64,000 nucleotides of DNA from Yersinia massiliensis (GTDB taxonomy: Bacteria; Pseudomonadota; Gammaproteobacteria; Enterobacterales; Enterobacteriaceae), in the NCBI RefSeq assembly GCF_003048255.1, contig NZ_CP028487.1, positions 310,001 to 374,000 of the forward strand, read 5' to 3'. A program made the position numbers and the translations under genes. Of the stretch, positions 48,396-58,330 are shown piece after piece; position 1 is the first letter of the stretch; every line of letters begins with the position of its first letter. Below the pieces are notes generated by a model that saw only the letters and a program-made list of their open reading frames with translations, ran no database searches and had not been told where the DNA came from.

Positions 48396-49589
48396 GTGTT
48401 CCAACATGTTGACGCCTACGCAGGTGACCCAATCCTTTCACTGATGGAAAGTTTTAAAGCCGACGGCCGAGCAGACAAGGTCAATTTGAGCATTGGGCTT
48501 TATTACAACGAATTGGGTGAAATCCCGCAAATGCAGGCGGTAGACGTCGCTGAAGCACAATTGAACGCTCAGCCCCATGGAACCCCAGTCTATTTGCCGA
48601 TGGAGGGTTTGCAATCCTACCGCACTGCGATTCAGCAGCTTCTCTTTGGTCGCGAGCACCCGATACTGGCTCAACAACGCGTGGCGACGATCCAAACGGT
48701 AGGCGGTTCTGGTGCTTTAAAAGTCGGAGCTGACTTCCTTCATACTTATTTCCCTGATTCGCAGGTCTGGGTGAGCGATCCTACTTGGGAAAACCATGTC
48801 GCGATTTTCGGTGGCGCAGGTTTCAAGGTAAATACCTACCCTTATTTTGATGACGAAAAGCTGGGCGTCAAATTCGATCAAATGCTGGCCACATTGCAGC
48901 AATTACCCGCCAGAAGTATTGTTTTGCTGCATCCTTGCTGCCATAACCCCACTGGCTCTGATCTGACGAATGCACAATGGGATCAGGTAATTGAAGTGGC
49001 TAAAGCGCGGGATCTGATCCCATTCCTCGATATTGCTTATCAGGGATTTGGCGCTGGGTTGAATGAAGATGCTTATGCCATTCGCGAGATGGCTGCTGCG
49101 GGATTGCCGTGTTTAGTTAGTAACTCCTTCTCCAAAATTTTCTCTCTCTATAACGAGCGGGTGGGTGGCCTGTCTGTGGTGTGTGAAAGTGCAGACGTAG
49201 CAGGCCGTGTGTTGGGGCAACTGAAAGCGACGGTTCGCCGTAATTACTCCAGCCCACCAAACTTTGGTGCGCAGGTGGTTTCCAAAGTGCTGCATGACAA
49301 CGCGTTACGTGCCCAATGGGAAGCGGAAGTCGAACAGATGCGTTTGCGGATTATTGAAATGCGCAGCACACTGGTACAAGCCTTGAAAGCATCGCTGCCA
49401 AATCGCAATTTCGACTATTTGCTGCAACAGCGAGGTATGTTTAGCTATACCGGTTTTAGCGCAGCGCAGGTTGATCGCTTGCGGGAAGAGTTTGGTGTGT
49501 ATCTGATTGCCAGTGGCAGGATGTGCATGGCAGGTGTCAATCACGGCAATGTTCAGCGGGTTGCTGCGGCTTTTGCTGCCGTGCAATAA
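48396..49589 (+). CDS. tyrB: Aromatic-amino-acid aminotransferase TyrB
   Basis: A 397-residue class-I PLP aminotransferase performing the last transamination in tyrosine and phenylalanine synthesis; in E. coli it also acts on leucine. The N-terminus [18 protein letters not shown] is TyrB-like. The PLP lysine is in [17 protein letters not shown] (about 247), with the substrate-carboxylate arginine near ASGRMCMAG. The genomic position after alr supports TyrB over AspC, which is closely related. AAAGGAG precedes the start; the frame opens with GTG or the equivalent at 48396. Confidence 0.95.
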   Translation: MFQHVDAYAGDPILSLMESFKADGRADKVNLSIGLYYNELGEIPQMQAVDVAEAQLNAQPHGTPVYLPMEGLQSYRTAIQQLLFGREHPILAQQRVATIQTVGGSGALKVGADFLHTYFPDSQVWVSDPTWENHVAIFGGAGFKVNTYPYFDDEKLGVKFDQMLATLQQLPARSIVLLHPCCHNPTGSDLTNAQWDQVIEVAKARDLIPFLDIAYQGFGAGLNEDAYAIREMAAAGLPCLVSNSFSKIFSLYNERVGGLSVVCESADVAGRVLGQLKATVRRNYSSPPNFGAQVVSKVLHDNALRAQWEAEVEQMRLRIIEMRSTLVQALKASLPNRNFDYLLQQRGMFSYTGFSAAQVDRLREEFGVYLIASGRMCMAGVNHGNVQRVAAAFAAVQ

Positions 49590-49600
49590 CTGAGTGATCG

Positions 49601-49623
49601 AGGCGCAGATACTGCGCCTTTTT
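49601..49623 (+). terminator. tyrB intrinsic terminator
   Basis: AGGCGCAG and CTGCGCCT form an 8-bp stem around ATA, followed by five Ts. Confidence 0.9.
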
Positions 49624-49915
49624 CTTATCTATTTCTCCCGTCTTTTTTCTTCCACCTTTCCGCAACTTACCCTCGTCTCTTGTCTATTTTACCGCGAGTT
49701 CATGGCTGTAAATCGATTAAAGAATATACTCATTAGTGTTGGCTGATTTATGCCAAATGATCATTCATCGCTCACATTAAATCTTCCACAATAGGTGCAA
49801 GCTACCACTTCAGCATGTTGCTGCATCAATGGAATGAATCGTTGAAAGCGTATGGAATGAATCGCTTATGAGGCCTTTTCGCCAGTCGGTATAGGCCCAT
49901 TACAGGAGATTACCA
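49624..49915. other. Gap, tyrB to yjbR
   Basis: AT-rich with no gene. E. coli yjbS, aphA and yjbQ, normally between tyrB and yjbR, are missing. A 12-bp direct repeat, TGGAATGAATCG, occurs twice around 49831 and 49854. Confidence 0.55.
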
Positions 49916-50269
49916 ATGAATAATTCCGCACTATTGGAGTACTGCATGTCTAAGCCCGGCGCTGAGCAGAGCGATCATGAGGCATGGCAGGTCAATCAAA
50001 TTAAAGTCGCAGACGTGATGTTCGCCATGATGGGGGAAACCAAGGGCCGACCGTCAATTTCATTAAAAACTAGCCCAGAACTGGCGGAGAGCTTACGGGA
50101 GAAACATCCGGATATCGTGCCGAGTGAACACTTGAATAAAGCGCACTGGAACACGGTGTTTCTGGATGGGGAGCTACCGAATTCGCAGTTTTATTCGTTA
50201 GTCGATTGCTCTTATCAGTTGGTGTTGCAGGGACTACCGGAACAGAGACGTCAAGCGTTAGCGGTTTGA
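49916..50269 (+). CDS. yjbR: MmcQ/YjbR-family protein
   Basis: A 117-residue protein with the MmcQ/YjbR (CyaY-like, double-wing) fold. It opens NSALLEYCMSKPGAEQSDHE and carries SLKTSPELAESLRE and PSEHLNKAHWNTVFLDGELP, all diagnostic of the family. E. coli YjbR has this structure and a suggested DNA-binding mode, but its role is unknown. ACAGGAG lies 9 bp upstream. It converges on uvrA. Confidence 0.93.
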   Translation: MNNSALLEYCMSKPGAEQSDHEAWQVNQIKVADVMFAMMGETKGRPSISLKTSPELAESLREKHPDIVPSEHLNKAHWNTVFLDGELPNSQFYSLVDCSYQLVLQGLPEQRRQALAV

Positions 50270-50427
50270 GTTTAGCCCTCCACCCTTAATGTTATGTCAT
50301 TGAAGCTATAAGAGCTGATTGCCTAACTCGCCCTCAGAGTCGTGAGGGATAAAGGGGGTGGGATAAACTTGTGTAGCGCGTGAAAACACCAGAGGCAATG
50401 AATTGCCCCTGAGTGCTTTTTTGCGTT

Positions 50428-53259
50428 TTACTTCGGTTGTAGCATCGGCTTGAGGAAACGAGCCGTATGGGATGCGGCGCATTGTGCGACGGTTTCTGGC
50501 GTGCCTGAGACTAAAATCTCGCCACCACCACTGCCACCTTCTGGCCCTAAATCGACAATCCAATCTGCTGTCTTAATCACATCCAGATTATGCTCAATGA
50601 CCACAATGGTATTGCCCTGATCCCGTAACTGATGCAGCACCGCCAGGAGTTGCTGGATATCAGCAAAATGCAGGCCAGTCGTCGGTTCATCCAGAATATA
50701 TAAGGTCTGACCGGTGCCGCGTTTTGACAGTTCACGCGATAATTTAACCCGCTGGGCTTCCCCACCAGACAAAGTGGTCGCCGATTGCCCCAGACAAATA
50801 TATGACAAACCAACATCCATCAACGTTTGCAGCTTACGTGCCAGTGCTGGCACGGCGTCAAAGAACTCACGCGCCTCTTCGATAGTCATTGCCAAGACTT
50901 CGTGAATGCTCTTACCTTTGTACTTCACTTCCAGCGTTTCACGGTTATAACGCTTCCCTTTACACTGGTCACAAGGCACATAGATATCGGGTAGGAAGTG
51001 CATTTCGACTTTAATCACCCCATCACCCTGACAAGCCTCGCAGCGACCCCCTTTGACGTTAAAGCTGAAACGGCCCGGTGTGTAACCGCGAGCGCGTGAT
51101 TCAGGTACACCGGCGAATAATTCCCGGATAGGCGTAAAGATACCGGTATAGGTCGCAGGGTTTGAGCGCGGAGTACGGCCAATTGGGCTTTGGTCGATAT
51201 CGATAACTTTATCGAAATGCTCCAACCCTTGGATTTCGCGGTAAGGTGCTGGCTCATTGTTGGTTGCACCATTTAATCGGCTCTGCGCGATGGGGTAGAG
51301 TGTATCGTTGATCAACGTCGACTTACCTGAACCAGAAACACCGGTAATACAGCTAAATAGCCCAACCGGCAGGGTAAGGGTGACATCTTTCAGGTTGTTG
51401 CCGCTCGCCCCAATCAGTTTTAATACTTTACTGGGATCACCGGCAACGCGTTTAGCTGGGATCTCGATTTCTCGCTTGCCACTCAAGAATTGACCGGTCA
51501 AAGAGTTTGGCGCAGCCATGATGTCATCTACGGTGCCTTCTGCGACCACTTCACCACCGTGTACACCGGCTCCTGGGCCAATATCTATCACATGGTCTGC
51601 GGCGCGGATCGCATCTTCATCATGCTCTACCACAATGACGGTATTACCCAGATTACGCAGGTGAATCAGTGTTTCCAACAAACGCTCGTTATCACGCTGG
51701 TGCAAGCCAATGGATGGCTCATCCAGCACATACATGACGCCAACCAAACCTGCGCCAATCTGGCTCGCTAAGCGGATGCGCTGTGCTTCACCCCCTGACA
51801 GGGTTTCGGCCGAGCGTGACAATGACAGATAATTCAGCCCGACGTTGACCAAGAATTTGAGGCGGTCACCAATTTCTTTCAGGATTTTCTCGGCAATCTG
51901 CGCTCGTTGGCCACTCAGTTTCATGTCTTGGAAGAAACTCAATGCATGGCCGATACTCAGTTCGGAAATCTCGGGCAACGTGGTGTTTTGTACGAAGACG
52001 TAACGTGCTTCTCTGCGCAGACGCGTACCGCTGCATGAAGCACAGGAACGATTACTGATAAATTTTGCCAACTCTTCGCGCACTGCACTGGATTCCGTCT
52101 CTTTATAACGGCGTTCCATATTGTGCAGCACCCCTTCAAAAGGATGACGGCGGACGGTGGTATCACCCCGATCGTTAATGTATTTGAACTCAATGGTATC
52201 TTTGCCGGAGCCGTACAACACGGCTTTTTGTATCGTGGCGTCTAGTGAGTCAAAGGGGGCTTCGATATCAAACTTATAATGATCCGCCAGTGAGCGTAGC
52301 ATCTGGAAATAATAAAAGTTACGGCGATCCCAGCCGCGAATCGCGCCACCGGCCAGCGATAACTCAGGATTTTGCAGTACGCGATCAGGGTCAAAGAACT
52401 GTTGTACGCCGAGGCCATCACAAGTCGGGCAGGCACCTGCGGGGTTGTTGAAGGAGAACAGGCGCGGTTCCAACTCGCTCATGCTATAGCCGCAAATTGG
52501 GCAGGCAAAGTTGGCGGAGAATAACAATTCTTCAGCCTGAGGATCGTCCATATCGGCGACGACAGCCGTGCCGCCAGATAGCTCGAGTGCCGTTTCAAAT
52601 GATTCAGCAAGACGCTGCGCCATATCGTCACGTACTTTAAAGCGGTCGATAACCACTTCGATGGTATGTTTCTTTTGCAGCTCTAACTTGGGTGGGTCTG
52701 ACAGATCGCAAACCTCGCCGTCGATTCGTGCTCGGATATAGCCCTGCATCGCCAGATTTTCCAGCATTTTGGTATGTTCGCCTTTGCGATCTTGTACCAC
52801 GGGCGCGAGTAGCATCAGGCGGCGGCCTTCAGGCTGACTTAAAACATTATCGACCATCTGACTGACGGTTTGTGCCGCCAACGGGACATCGTGATCAGGG
52901 CAACGTGGTTCACCGACGCGGGCGAACAGCAAACGTAGATAGTCATGAATTTCGGTGATGGTCCCCACGGTGGAACGCGGGTTATGGGATGTCGATTTTT
53001 GCTCAATGGAAATGGCCGGTGACAGACCTTCAATATGGTCGACATCCGGTTTTTCCATCAGCGATAGAAATTGGCGCGCATAGGCAGAGAGAGACTCAAC
53101 ATAACGGCGTTGCCCCTCGGCATACAGGGTATCAAAAGCCAACGAGGACTTGCCTGAACCCGATAGGCCGGTGACAACAATCAGTTTGTCGCGCGGGATG
53201 ATCAAGTTGATATTCTTAAGATTATGGGTGCGAGCGCCCCGAACTTCGATATTATCCAT
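50428..53259 (-). CDS. uvrA: UvrABC excinuclease subunit A
   Basis: A 943-residue damage-recognition ATPase of nucleotide excision repair. It has two ABC modules. The first has Walker A GLSGSGKS (31-38) and signature [14 protein letters not shown]; the second has [10 protein letters not shown] and [15 protein letters not shown]. Zinc modules are visible as CPICG...CPTC (about 253-282) and CEACQGDG...CDQC (about 740-770). It dimerises, loads UvrB and leaves. It diverges from ssb, and the shared region has an imperfect SOS box. Confidence 0.98.
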   Translation of the reverse strand: MDNIEVRGARTHNLKNINLIIPRDKLIVVTGLSGSGKSSLAFDTLYAEGQRRYVESLSAYARQFLSLMEKPDVDHIEGLSPAISIEQKSTSHNPRSTVGTITEIHDYLRLLFARVGEPRCPDHDVPLAAQTVSQMVDNVLSQPEGRRLMLLAPVVQDRKGEHTKMLENLAMQGYIRARIDGEVCDLSDPPKLELQKKHTIEVVIDRFKVRDDMAQRLAESFETALELSGGTAVVADMDDPQAEELLFSANFACPICGYSMSELEPRLFSFNNPAGACPTCDGLGVQQFFDPDRVLQNPELSLAGGAIRGWDRRNFYYFQMLRSLADHYKFDIEAPFDSLDATIQKAVLYGSGKDTIEFKYINDRGDTTVRRHPFEGVLHNMERRYKETESSAVREELAKFISNRSCASCSGTRLRREARYVFVQNTTLPEISELSIGHALSFFQDMKLSGQRAQIAEKILKEIGDRLKFLVNVGLNYLSLSRSAETLSGGEAQRIRLASQIGAGLVGVMYVLDEPSIGLHQRDNERLLETLIHLRNLGNTVIVVEHDEDAIRAADHVIDIGPGAGVHGGEVVAEGTVDDIMAAPNSLTGQFLSGKREIEIPAKRVAGDPSKVLKLIGASGNNLKDVTLTLPVGLFSCITGVSGSGKSTLINDTLYPIAQSRLNGATNNEPAPYREIQGLEHFDKVIDIDQSPIGRTPRSNPATYTGIFTPIRELFAGVPESRARGYTPGRFSFNVKGGRCEACQGDGVIKVEMHFLPDIYVPCDQCKGKRYNRETLEVKYKGKSIHEVLAMTIEEAREFFDAVPALARKLQTLMDVGLSYICLGQSATTLSGGEAQRVKLSRELSKRGTGQTLYILDEPTTGLHFADIQQLLAVLHQLRDQGNTIVVIEHNLDVIKTADWIVDLGPEGGSGGGEILVSGTPETVAQCAASHTARFLKPMLQPK

Positions 53260-53651
53260 TCAAACACTTCCCGGATGTAGACTGAGCCTCTCACCGTGCC
53301 ATTTTCGCGTTTAGCCCCACGAACTTTGAAACCGCAGGGTATTGACATCGTGCCTGTAACAACAATGACTTAGGCGTGAGGGAATTGCCCATTTGCCATA
53401 AAAATCACTGTGTTAAGTTGCCAGTAGGCACACGTTTACAACGCCGAAAAAAGGGCACGGCCAGTACGAAACGGATAATTATGACACAAAAAAACCTGAA
53501 TGGATATCCAGTATCCGAGTACAATTAAGACAGATAGCGTGATAAATCTGTAATGCATTACGCAGTTATGATCAGTTGTGCCGTTTGGTGGTTCGCGTGT
53601 TAAACTGACTCGTTTATACTGTACAAAATTTACTTCATCAGGAGAGTTCAC
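53260..53651. promoter_or_regulatory. Divergent uvrA-ssb region with a degenerate SOS box
   Basis: TACTGGATATCCATTCAGGT on the minus strand (53494-53513) aligns with the E. coli uvrA-ssb SOS box but has CTGG where CTGT is expected. AGGAGAG precedes ssb. There is no gene in the gap. Confidence 0.7.
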
Positions 53652-54197
53652 ATGGCCAGCAGAGGCGTAAACAAAGTGATTTTGGTCGGGAATTTGGGCC
53701 AAGACCCGGAAGTCCGCTACATGCCTAACGGCGGGGCTGTTGCCAATATCACCCTGGCCACTTCCGAAAGCTGGCGTGATAAAGCAACCGGCGAGCAAAA
53801 AGAGAAAACGGAATGGCACCGTGTCGTGCTGTTCGGCAAGCTGGCTGAAGTCGCGGGTGAATATCTGCGTAAAGGCTCTCAGGTCTATATCGAAGGCGCA
53901 TTGCAAACCCGCAAATGGCAGGACCAAAGTGGTCAAGAGCGCTACACCACTGAAGTTGTGGTTAACGTTGGCGGTACTATGCAAATGTTGGGTGGTCGTC
54001 AAGGCGGTGGCGCACCAGCAGGTGGTTCACAGCAAGATGGCGGCGCGCAAGGCGGTTGGGGTCAGCCTCAGCAACCACAAGGTGGTAATCAGTTCAGCGG
54101 CGGTCAAACTTCACGCCCTGCTCAGTCTGCCCCAGCAGCTCAGCCACAAGGCGGCAATGAGCCTCCAATGGATTTTGACGACGATATTCCGTTCTAA
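53652..54197 (+). CDS. ssb: Single-stranded DNA-binding protein
   Basis: A 181-residue SSB. The OB fold (1-115) opens [22 protein letters not shown] Gly/Gln-rich flexible linker follows, and the acidic tip MDFDDDIPF recruits repair and replication partners. It coats single-stranded DNA as a tetramer. It is divergent from uvrA. The last codons of the tip are duplicated in DNA after the stop. Confidence 0.98.
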   Translation: MASRGVNKVILVGNLGQDPEVRYMPNGGAVANITLATSESWRDKATGEQKEKTEWHRVVLFGKLAEVAGEYLRKGSQVYIEGALQTRKWQDQSGQERYTTEVVVNVGGTMQMLGGRQGGGAPAGGSQQDGGAQGGWGQPQQPQGGNQFSGGQTSRPAQSAPAAQPQGGNEPPMDFDDDIPF

Positions 54198-54216
54198 CAT
54201 TATTCCGTTCTAACAT
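54185..54216 (+). repeat. 16-bp tandem duplication across the ssb stop codon
   Basis: TATTCCGTTCTAACAT is present twice with no gap (54185-54200, 54201-54216). The unit holds the last codons and the stop of ssb, so a second IPF-stop follows out of use. Confidence 0.92.
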
Positions 54217-54252
54217 CGCGCTAAAAACATTTAGCCACTGCTTCGATAAAAG

Positions 54253-54277
54253 CCCCGCAAATTTGCGGGGTTTTTTT
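54253..54277 (+). terminator. ssb intrinsic terminator
   Basis: CCCCGCAAATTTGCGGGG is an 18-bp perfect palindrome followed by seven Ts. Confidence 0.94.
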
Positions 54278-54474
54278 ATATTTATCGCCGAAACATTCCT
54301 CTTAACTCGACTGTATTCCATGGCTAAGTGGATGTTAGGAAAAAGTAAAAATTCTAAAGTGCTGTACCGAGTTGCCGATAGAAAGAACTTAGCCAGTTAT
54401 CAGGGGTAGTGGTTGGCTAAGGCGCGCCGTGCAATGCGTTTGCGGCGGATGACAAAATGCATAAGGGAATAGAC

Positions 54475-55089
54475 ATGTCTGTAGCAAAAATCATATTTAT
54501 CACATCAGTTTTGGGCGCGTCGATAGGCAGTAGTGTTGCTGCAACGACGTTAACCGCTAGCCTTATTGAGTGTAATCCACAGTTTTTCCAGGCGCTTTAT
54601 CAGCACCGTGCTGAGTTAAAAAAAGTTGTCCGTGTGGAAGATGATAAAAAGGCAAATGCATGGGTGCCAGTGAAGGATAAAGATGGCAGGATTGCTTACT
54701 TTACCCAGACCATACGCGATGGTGATTTCACGCTCTCTGGCTATTACGAGCAGAGTAATGACCTCGGGGAATTAGGGAAATACTATTTCTGGGGACTACT
54801 GATCAACGAGCCGGTTGAGAAAGTGATTGCCTTGACACCAGAACTTAAGTGGCAGAAGAACAGCGACACTTATATCACGCATGCGCAAATAAAGATCAAC
54901 CCGTCCCAACCTTGGCAGCCTAATCCTACTGCTGTCGATGGTATTGCTCCTGCTAAAGATAGCGCAGAAAAAATCGTCATGCTCGACAGTAAAAAGGGTA
55001 AATCTTTACTGAGTTGCTCCATTCAGGGCAACATTAGCAGGGCGCTGCTTCTCCAAGAACGGCCTGATATCGCCGCAGGGAATGAATAA
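54475..55089 (+). CDS. Unidentified exported protein, about 204 residues
   Basis: I do not recognise this protein. From the ATG at 54475 (AAGGGA 6 bp upstream) it opens with a Sec signal peptide, MSVAKIIFITSVLGASIG, cleavage likely after SSVAA near residue 23. The mature part has two cysteines far apart (IECNPQ near 32 and LLSCSIQG near 182), possibly a disulfide, and a moderately charged, beta-rich middle with repeated aromatic/glycine motifs (YYEQSNDLGELGKYYFWG). No catalytic motif is evident. An ATG at 54457 would add six residues. It overlaps the next gene by one base (TAATG), so the two are translated together. It falls where E. coli has unrelated genes after ssb. Confidence 0.82.
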   Translation: MSVAKIIFITSVLGASIGSSVAATTLTASLIECNPQFFQALYQHRAELKKVVRVEDDKKANAWVPVKDKDGRIAYFTQTIRDGDFTLSGYYEQSNDLGELGKYYFWGLLINEPVEKVIALTPELKWQKNSDTYITHAQIKINPSQPWQPNPTAVDGIAPAKDSAEKIVMLDSKKGKSLLSCSIQGNISRALLLQERPDIAAGNE

Positions 55090-55574
55090 TGAAACCTCTA
55101 CTGATGATTATCGCAATAGCGCTGGTCACTGGCTGTGCGCCGCAGACACAAAAAGTAGAGAACAAACCGCCTCATATGGCCAAATTGGTTGATAATAAAG
55201 AACTGACGACTTATCTATCATTTGAAAGCCTGTCCCTCTATAACGGCAATCCCCACCTGCGCCAATTTTACTTAATTAATAACTATAAGCAGCCGAGTGT
55301 TATCTCCAAGGATAAAGGGATTACTATACGTAGCTCGCATGCCATTAATGTCGTCAATTGTGAGCGGTTAGAAAGAGCGGTATTCGACAGAGTTTATTTT
55401 TCTGAGACTTTCGGTAAAGGGAAAGTCATCGCTAAGCGTGAGAGTATTGGGCAATGGGAAAGTTTCCCTGAGAACTCGATCGCCGGAATTATTCGCGAAA
55501 TGGTCTGTAAAATTCCGGCCGAAAAATTAAAAAGCCTATCGTTGAAAAATGACCAACAACCGTTGATTGATTGA
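55089..55574 (+). CDS. Unidentified lipoprotein, 161 residues
   Basis: This gene follows the exported-protein gene with a one-base stop/start overlap. The signal is lipoprotein type: MKPLLMIIAIALVTGC, lipobox VTGC with Cys16 as the lipidated residue. The +2 residue is Ala, which favours outer-membrane sorting. Two further cysteines (VNCERL near 95, EMVCKIP near 140) could pair. No family is recognised. The partner gene encodes a soluble exported protein, so the pair probably works together at the periplasmic face of the envelope; this is inference from coupling. Confidence 0.82.
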   Translation: MKPLLMIIAIALVTGCAPQTQKVENKPPHMAKLVDNKELTTYLSFESLSLYNGNPHLRQFYLINNYKQPSVISKDKGITIRSSHAINVVNCERLERAVFDRVYFSETFGKGKVIAKRESIGQWESFPENSIAGIIREMVCKIPAEKLKSLSLKNDQQPLID

Positions 55575-55704
55575 GTTATCGCCACGGGCAGTGTTCTCTC
55601 TGCCCGTTTACCGAGTTTGAACCGATTTATCATCGCTTAATAACCCCGGAAATTCTTTTATCACTATAATCAATACTCTGATATCCATCATAAGGAGCTT
55701 GATT

Positions 55705-56373
55705 ATGGTCATTGTTCACCATTTAAATAATTCACGTTCACAGCGTATTTTGTGGATGTTGGAGGAGTTACAAGTCCCCTATGAATTAAAGCGCTATCAG
55801 CGCGATGCCGGCAGTTTGTTGGCCCCGCCTGAATTGAAAAAAGTGCACCCGCTGGGTAAATCACCGGTGATCACCGATGGCGATCTGACGTTAGCGGAAT
55901 CGGGGGCAATCCTCGAATATTTGCAAGAAGCTTATGATGCTCAGGGGCTGTTTAAGCCTACAGGTCATTATGATCGGCAGCAGTTTCGCTACTGGATGCA
56001 CTACGCCGAAGGTTCTTTGATGCCTCTATTGGTGATGAAACTTATCTTTAGTCGATTAGGTGGGCCACCCGTACCCTGGATTATTCGCCCGGTCGCCAAA
56101 GCGCTGGGTGATGGGGTGCAGAAAAATTACCTGAATAAGCAAATTGCCACACATCGCGATTATTTGGAGCAGCATCTCACTCAACATAAGTGGTTTGCTG
56201 GCAGTGATTTCAGTGCAGCAGATATCCAAATGAGTTTCCCTATCGAAGCCATCAACAGCCGTGGCGGCCTTGAGGGTTTCCCCAAACTGCAAAATTTCTT
56301 AGCGCAAATTCATGAACGCCCTGCTTATAAACAGGCAATTGAGAAGGGCGGTGCCTACACTTTGGAACGCTGA
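55705..56373 (+). CDS. Glutathione S-transferase family protein
   Basis: A 222-residue GST. The thioredoxin-like N-terminal domain (1-80) has VHHLNNSRSQRILWMLEELQ, cis-Pro in GKSPVITDGD and the glutathione gamma-Glu-binding AESGAILEYL. The helical C-terminal domain includes SAADIQMSFPIEA with the N-capping box. The catalytic Ser/Tyr is not certain, so activity on glutathione is inferred. I use the ATG at 55705 with AAGGAG 8 bp upstream, not the TTG at 55699. Salmonella has a GST gene beside yjcD, which fits this position before ghxP. Confidence 0.9.
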   Translation: MVIVHHLNNSRSQRILWMLEELQVPYELKRYQRDAGSLLAPPELKKVHPLGKSPVITDGDLTLAESGAILEYLQEAYDAQGLFKPTGHYDRQQFRYWMHYAEGSLMPLLVMKLIFSRLGGPPVPWIIRPVAKALGDGVQKNYLNKQIATHRDYLEQHLTQHKWFAGSDFSAADIQMSFPIEAINSRGGLEGFPKLQNFLAQIHERPAYKQAIEKGGAYTLER

Positions 56374-56394
56374 TCCCCCGTGATTTAGCACTAA

Positions 56395-56445
56395 AGGTCG
56401 CGGACGGTTAACAGGTGTGAGGCTGCTCACACTTCCGTTCGACCT
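56395..56445. other. Nested hairpin, candidate structured RNA
   Basis: AGGTCG/CGACCT outer arms, ACGG/CCGT middle arms and an inner GTGTGAG-GCTG-CTCACAC hairpin (56415-56432) nest within 51 bp, 22 bp after the GST stop. No T-tract follows. It may be a GST 3' element or a small RNA. The rest of the gap to 56661 shows nothing clear. Confidence 0.5.
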
Positions 56446-56661
56446 CAAATTAATGCTTCTGGACAAATTAATGTTAAAAAAGGCATTAAATGTCGCGATC
56501 TGATGTTGATTAGTCGCCGCAAATAGCTGGATAATCGTTTGCCTTAAATAACATCTGCCCTAAATCTCGATTTTATTTCAGTCATGCGTACTTCCAGCTA
56601 ATCGTTTGCTATTTTCCCCGCCATCTTGGCGTTGGGTGAGTTGACGAGTTAATCGGCAGGG

Positions 56662-56677
56662 ACGGAAACGATTACGT
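56662..56677 (+). promoter_or_regulatory. Putative PurR box of ghxP
   Basis: ACGGAAACGATTACGT matches ACGCAAACGTTTGCGT at 13 of 16 positions and lies about 57 bp before the start. E. coli yjcD belongs to the PurR regulon. Binding is inferred. Confidence 0.6.
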
Positions 56678-56734
56678 ATGGAATGGGCGCTTGGCTTGCT
56701 GACTACTTTAAAATGACACACAGGGGACATAACC

Positions 56735-58102
56735 ATGTCTAGCACCAATCCTCAAGCGAACTCGGCAGCAAAGCCAAAAGGTTCACTTGATGCATTTTTC
56801 AAGATGAGTGAACGTGGCAGTAATGTACGCCAGGAAGTGCTGGCCGGTCTGACGACCTTTTTGGCCATGGTCTACTCGGTTATCGTGGTGCCGAGCATGT
56901 TGGGCAAAGCTGGTTTCCCGCCAACAGCCGTATTTGTGGCGACCTGCTTGGTTGCAGGCTTAGGTTCTCTGCTGATGGGGTTGTGGGCCAACTTACCGAT
57001 GGCTATTGGTTGCGCCATCTCATTGACCGCGTTTACCGCATTCAGCTTGGTGTTGGGCCAACAAATTAGTATTCCTGTGGCATTGGGCGCGGTATTCCTG
57101 ATGGGGGTACTGTTCACCATTATCTCCGTCACCGGTATCCGTTCGTGGATATTACGTAACTTGCCTATGGGCGTGGCGCATGGCACCGGTATCGGTATCG
57201 GCCTGTTCTTACTGCTGATTGCAGCCAACGGTGTCGGTCTGGTCATCAAAAACCCTATCGAAGGTTTGCCAGTGGCGCTGGGCGCATTTACCTCTTTCCC
57301 AGTGATCATGACGTTATTGGGTCTGGCGGTGATTTTCGGTTTAGAAAAACTGCGAGTGCCGGGCGGCATTTTGCTGGTGATTATCGGTATTTCGGTTATT
57401 GCTCTGATCTTTGACCCAAGTGTGACGTATCAAGGGTTGTTTGCGATGCCAAGCTTGGCGGATGCTAACGGCAATTCTTTGATTTTCAGTCTCGACATTA
57501 TGGGCGCGTTGAAACCTGTGGTATTGCCAAGTGTCTTGGCCTTGGTGATGACGGCGGTGTTTGATGCAACGGGTACGATTCGTGCGGTTGCGGGTCAAGC
57601 TAACTTGCTGGACAAAGACGGCCAGATTATCAGTGGCGGTAAAGCACTGACCTCTGACTCCGTCAGCAGCATCTTTGCTGGCTTAGTGGGCGCAGCGCCA
57701 GCGGCGGTTTATATCGAATCCGCAGCAGGTACGGCGGCAGGTGGTAAAACGGGCCTGACAGCGACCGTGGTCGGTGTGCTGTTCCTGCTGATGCTGTTCC
57801 TCTCACCGCTGTCCTATTTAGTGCCAGCCTATGCCACTGCACCGGCGTTGATGTATGTGGGCTTGCTGATGCTGAGTAACGTGTCCAAGCTGGATTTCGA
57901 CGACTTTGTAGATGCGATGTCGGGCCTGCTGTGCGCCGTGTTTATCGTACTGACCTGCAATATCGTGACGGGTATCATGCTGGGCTTCAGTTCATTGGTG
58001 ATTGGTCGTATCTGTTCCGGCGAATGGCGTAAACTGAACTTGGGTACCGTCATTATTGCCGTGGCACTGGTGGTATTCTATGCCGGTGGCTGGGCAATTT
58101 AA
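56735..58102 (+). CDS. ghxP: Guanine/hypoxanthine permease GhxP (YjcD)
   Basis: A 455-residue NCS2-family (AzgA-like) proton symporter with about 12-14 membrane segments. It takes up guanine and hypoxanthine. Conserved stretches include [50 protein letters not shown] with the substrate-site Asp, and [19 protein letters not shown]. It is nearly identical to E. coli YjcD rather than the paralogous GhxQ. ACAGGGGA precedes the start. It is followed by yjcE as in E. coli. Confidence 0.95.
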   Translation: MSSTNPQANSAAKPKGSLDAFFKMSERGSNVRQEVLAGLTTFLAMVYSVIVVPSMLGKAGFPPTAVFVATCLVAGLGSLLMGLWANLPMAIGCAISLTAFTAFSLVLGQQISIPVALGAVFLMGVLFTIISVTGIRSWILRNLPMGVAHGTGIGIGLFLLLIAANGVGLVIKNPIEGLPVALGAFTSFPVIMTLLGLAVIFGLEKLRVPGGILLVIIGISVIALIFDPSVTYQGLFAMPSLADANGNSLIFSLDIMGALKPVVLPSVLALVMTAVFDATGTIRAVAGQANLLDKDGQIISGGKALTSDSVSSIFAGLVGAAPAAVYIESAAGTAAGGKTGLTATVVGVLFLLMLFLSPLSYLVPAYATAPALMYVGLLMLSNVSKLDFDDFVDAMSGLLCAVFIVLTCNIVTGIMLGFSSLVIGRICSGEWRKLNLGTVIIAVALVVFYAGGWAI

Positions 58103-58130
58103 GCCCACACAAATGGTTATTAGTTTGCTT

Positions 58131-58153
58131 ATCGGGGGCTCTCTGCCCCCGAT
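58131..58153 (+). terminator. ghxP terminator hairpin
   Basis: ATCGGGGGC and GCCCCCGAT form a 9-bp stem around TCTCT. The downstream T-content (ACTATTTCCC) is weak. Confidence 0.65.
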
Positions 58154-58330
58154 ACTATTTCCCATCTCACTTTAACCCCACATTCTTTGTTTTTTCCTGC
58201 GTTCTGTTACAGGTTTTTCCCCGCTGAATAAAAAAGTGATCTACTATCAAAAGCGGCGCTTTGGCCCTGTCTACGGGTAAGTACAAGCAAGTTTTATGTT
58301 GAGCAGTATTGAGTTGAGTCTAAGGAAAGC

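Noticed and set aside
53436..54002. 188-codon minus-strand frame overlapping ssb
   Set aside because: It is the antisense of ssb; coding character and homology are on the plus strand.
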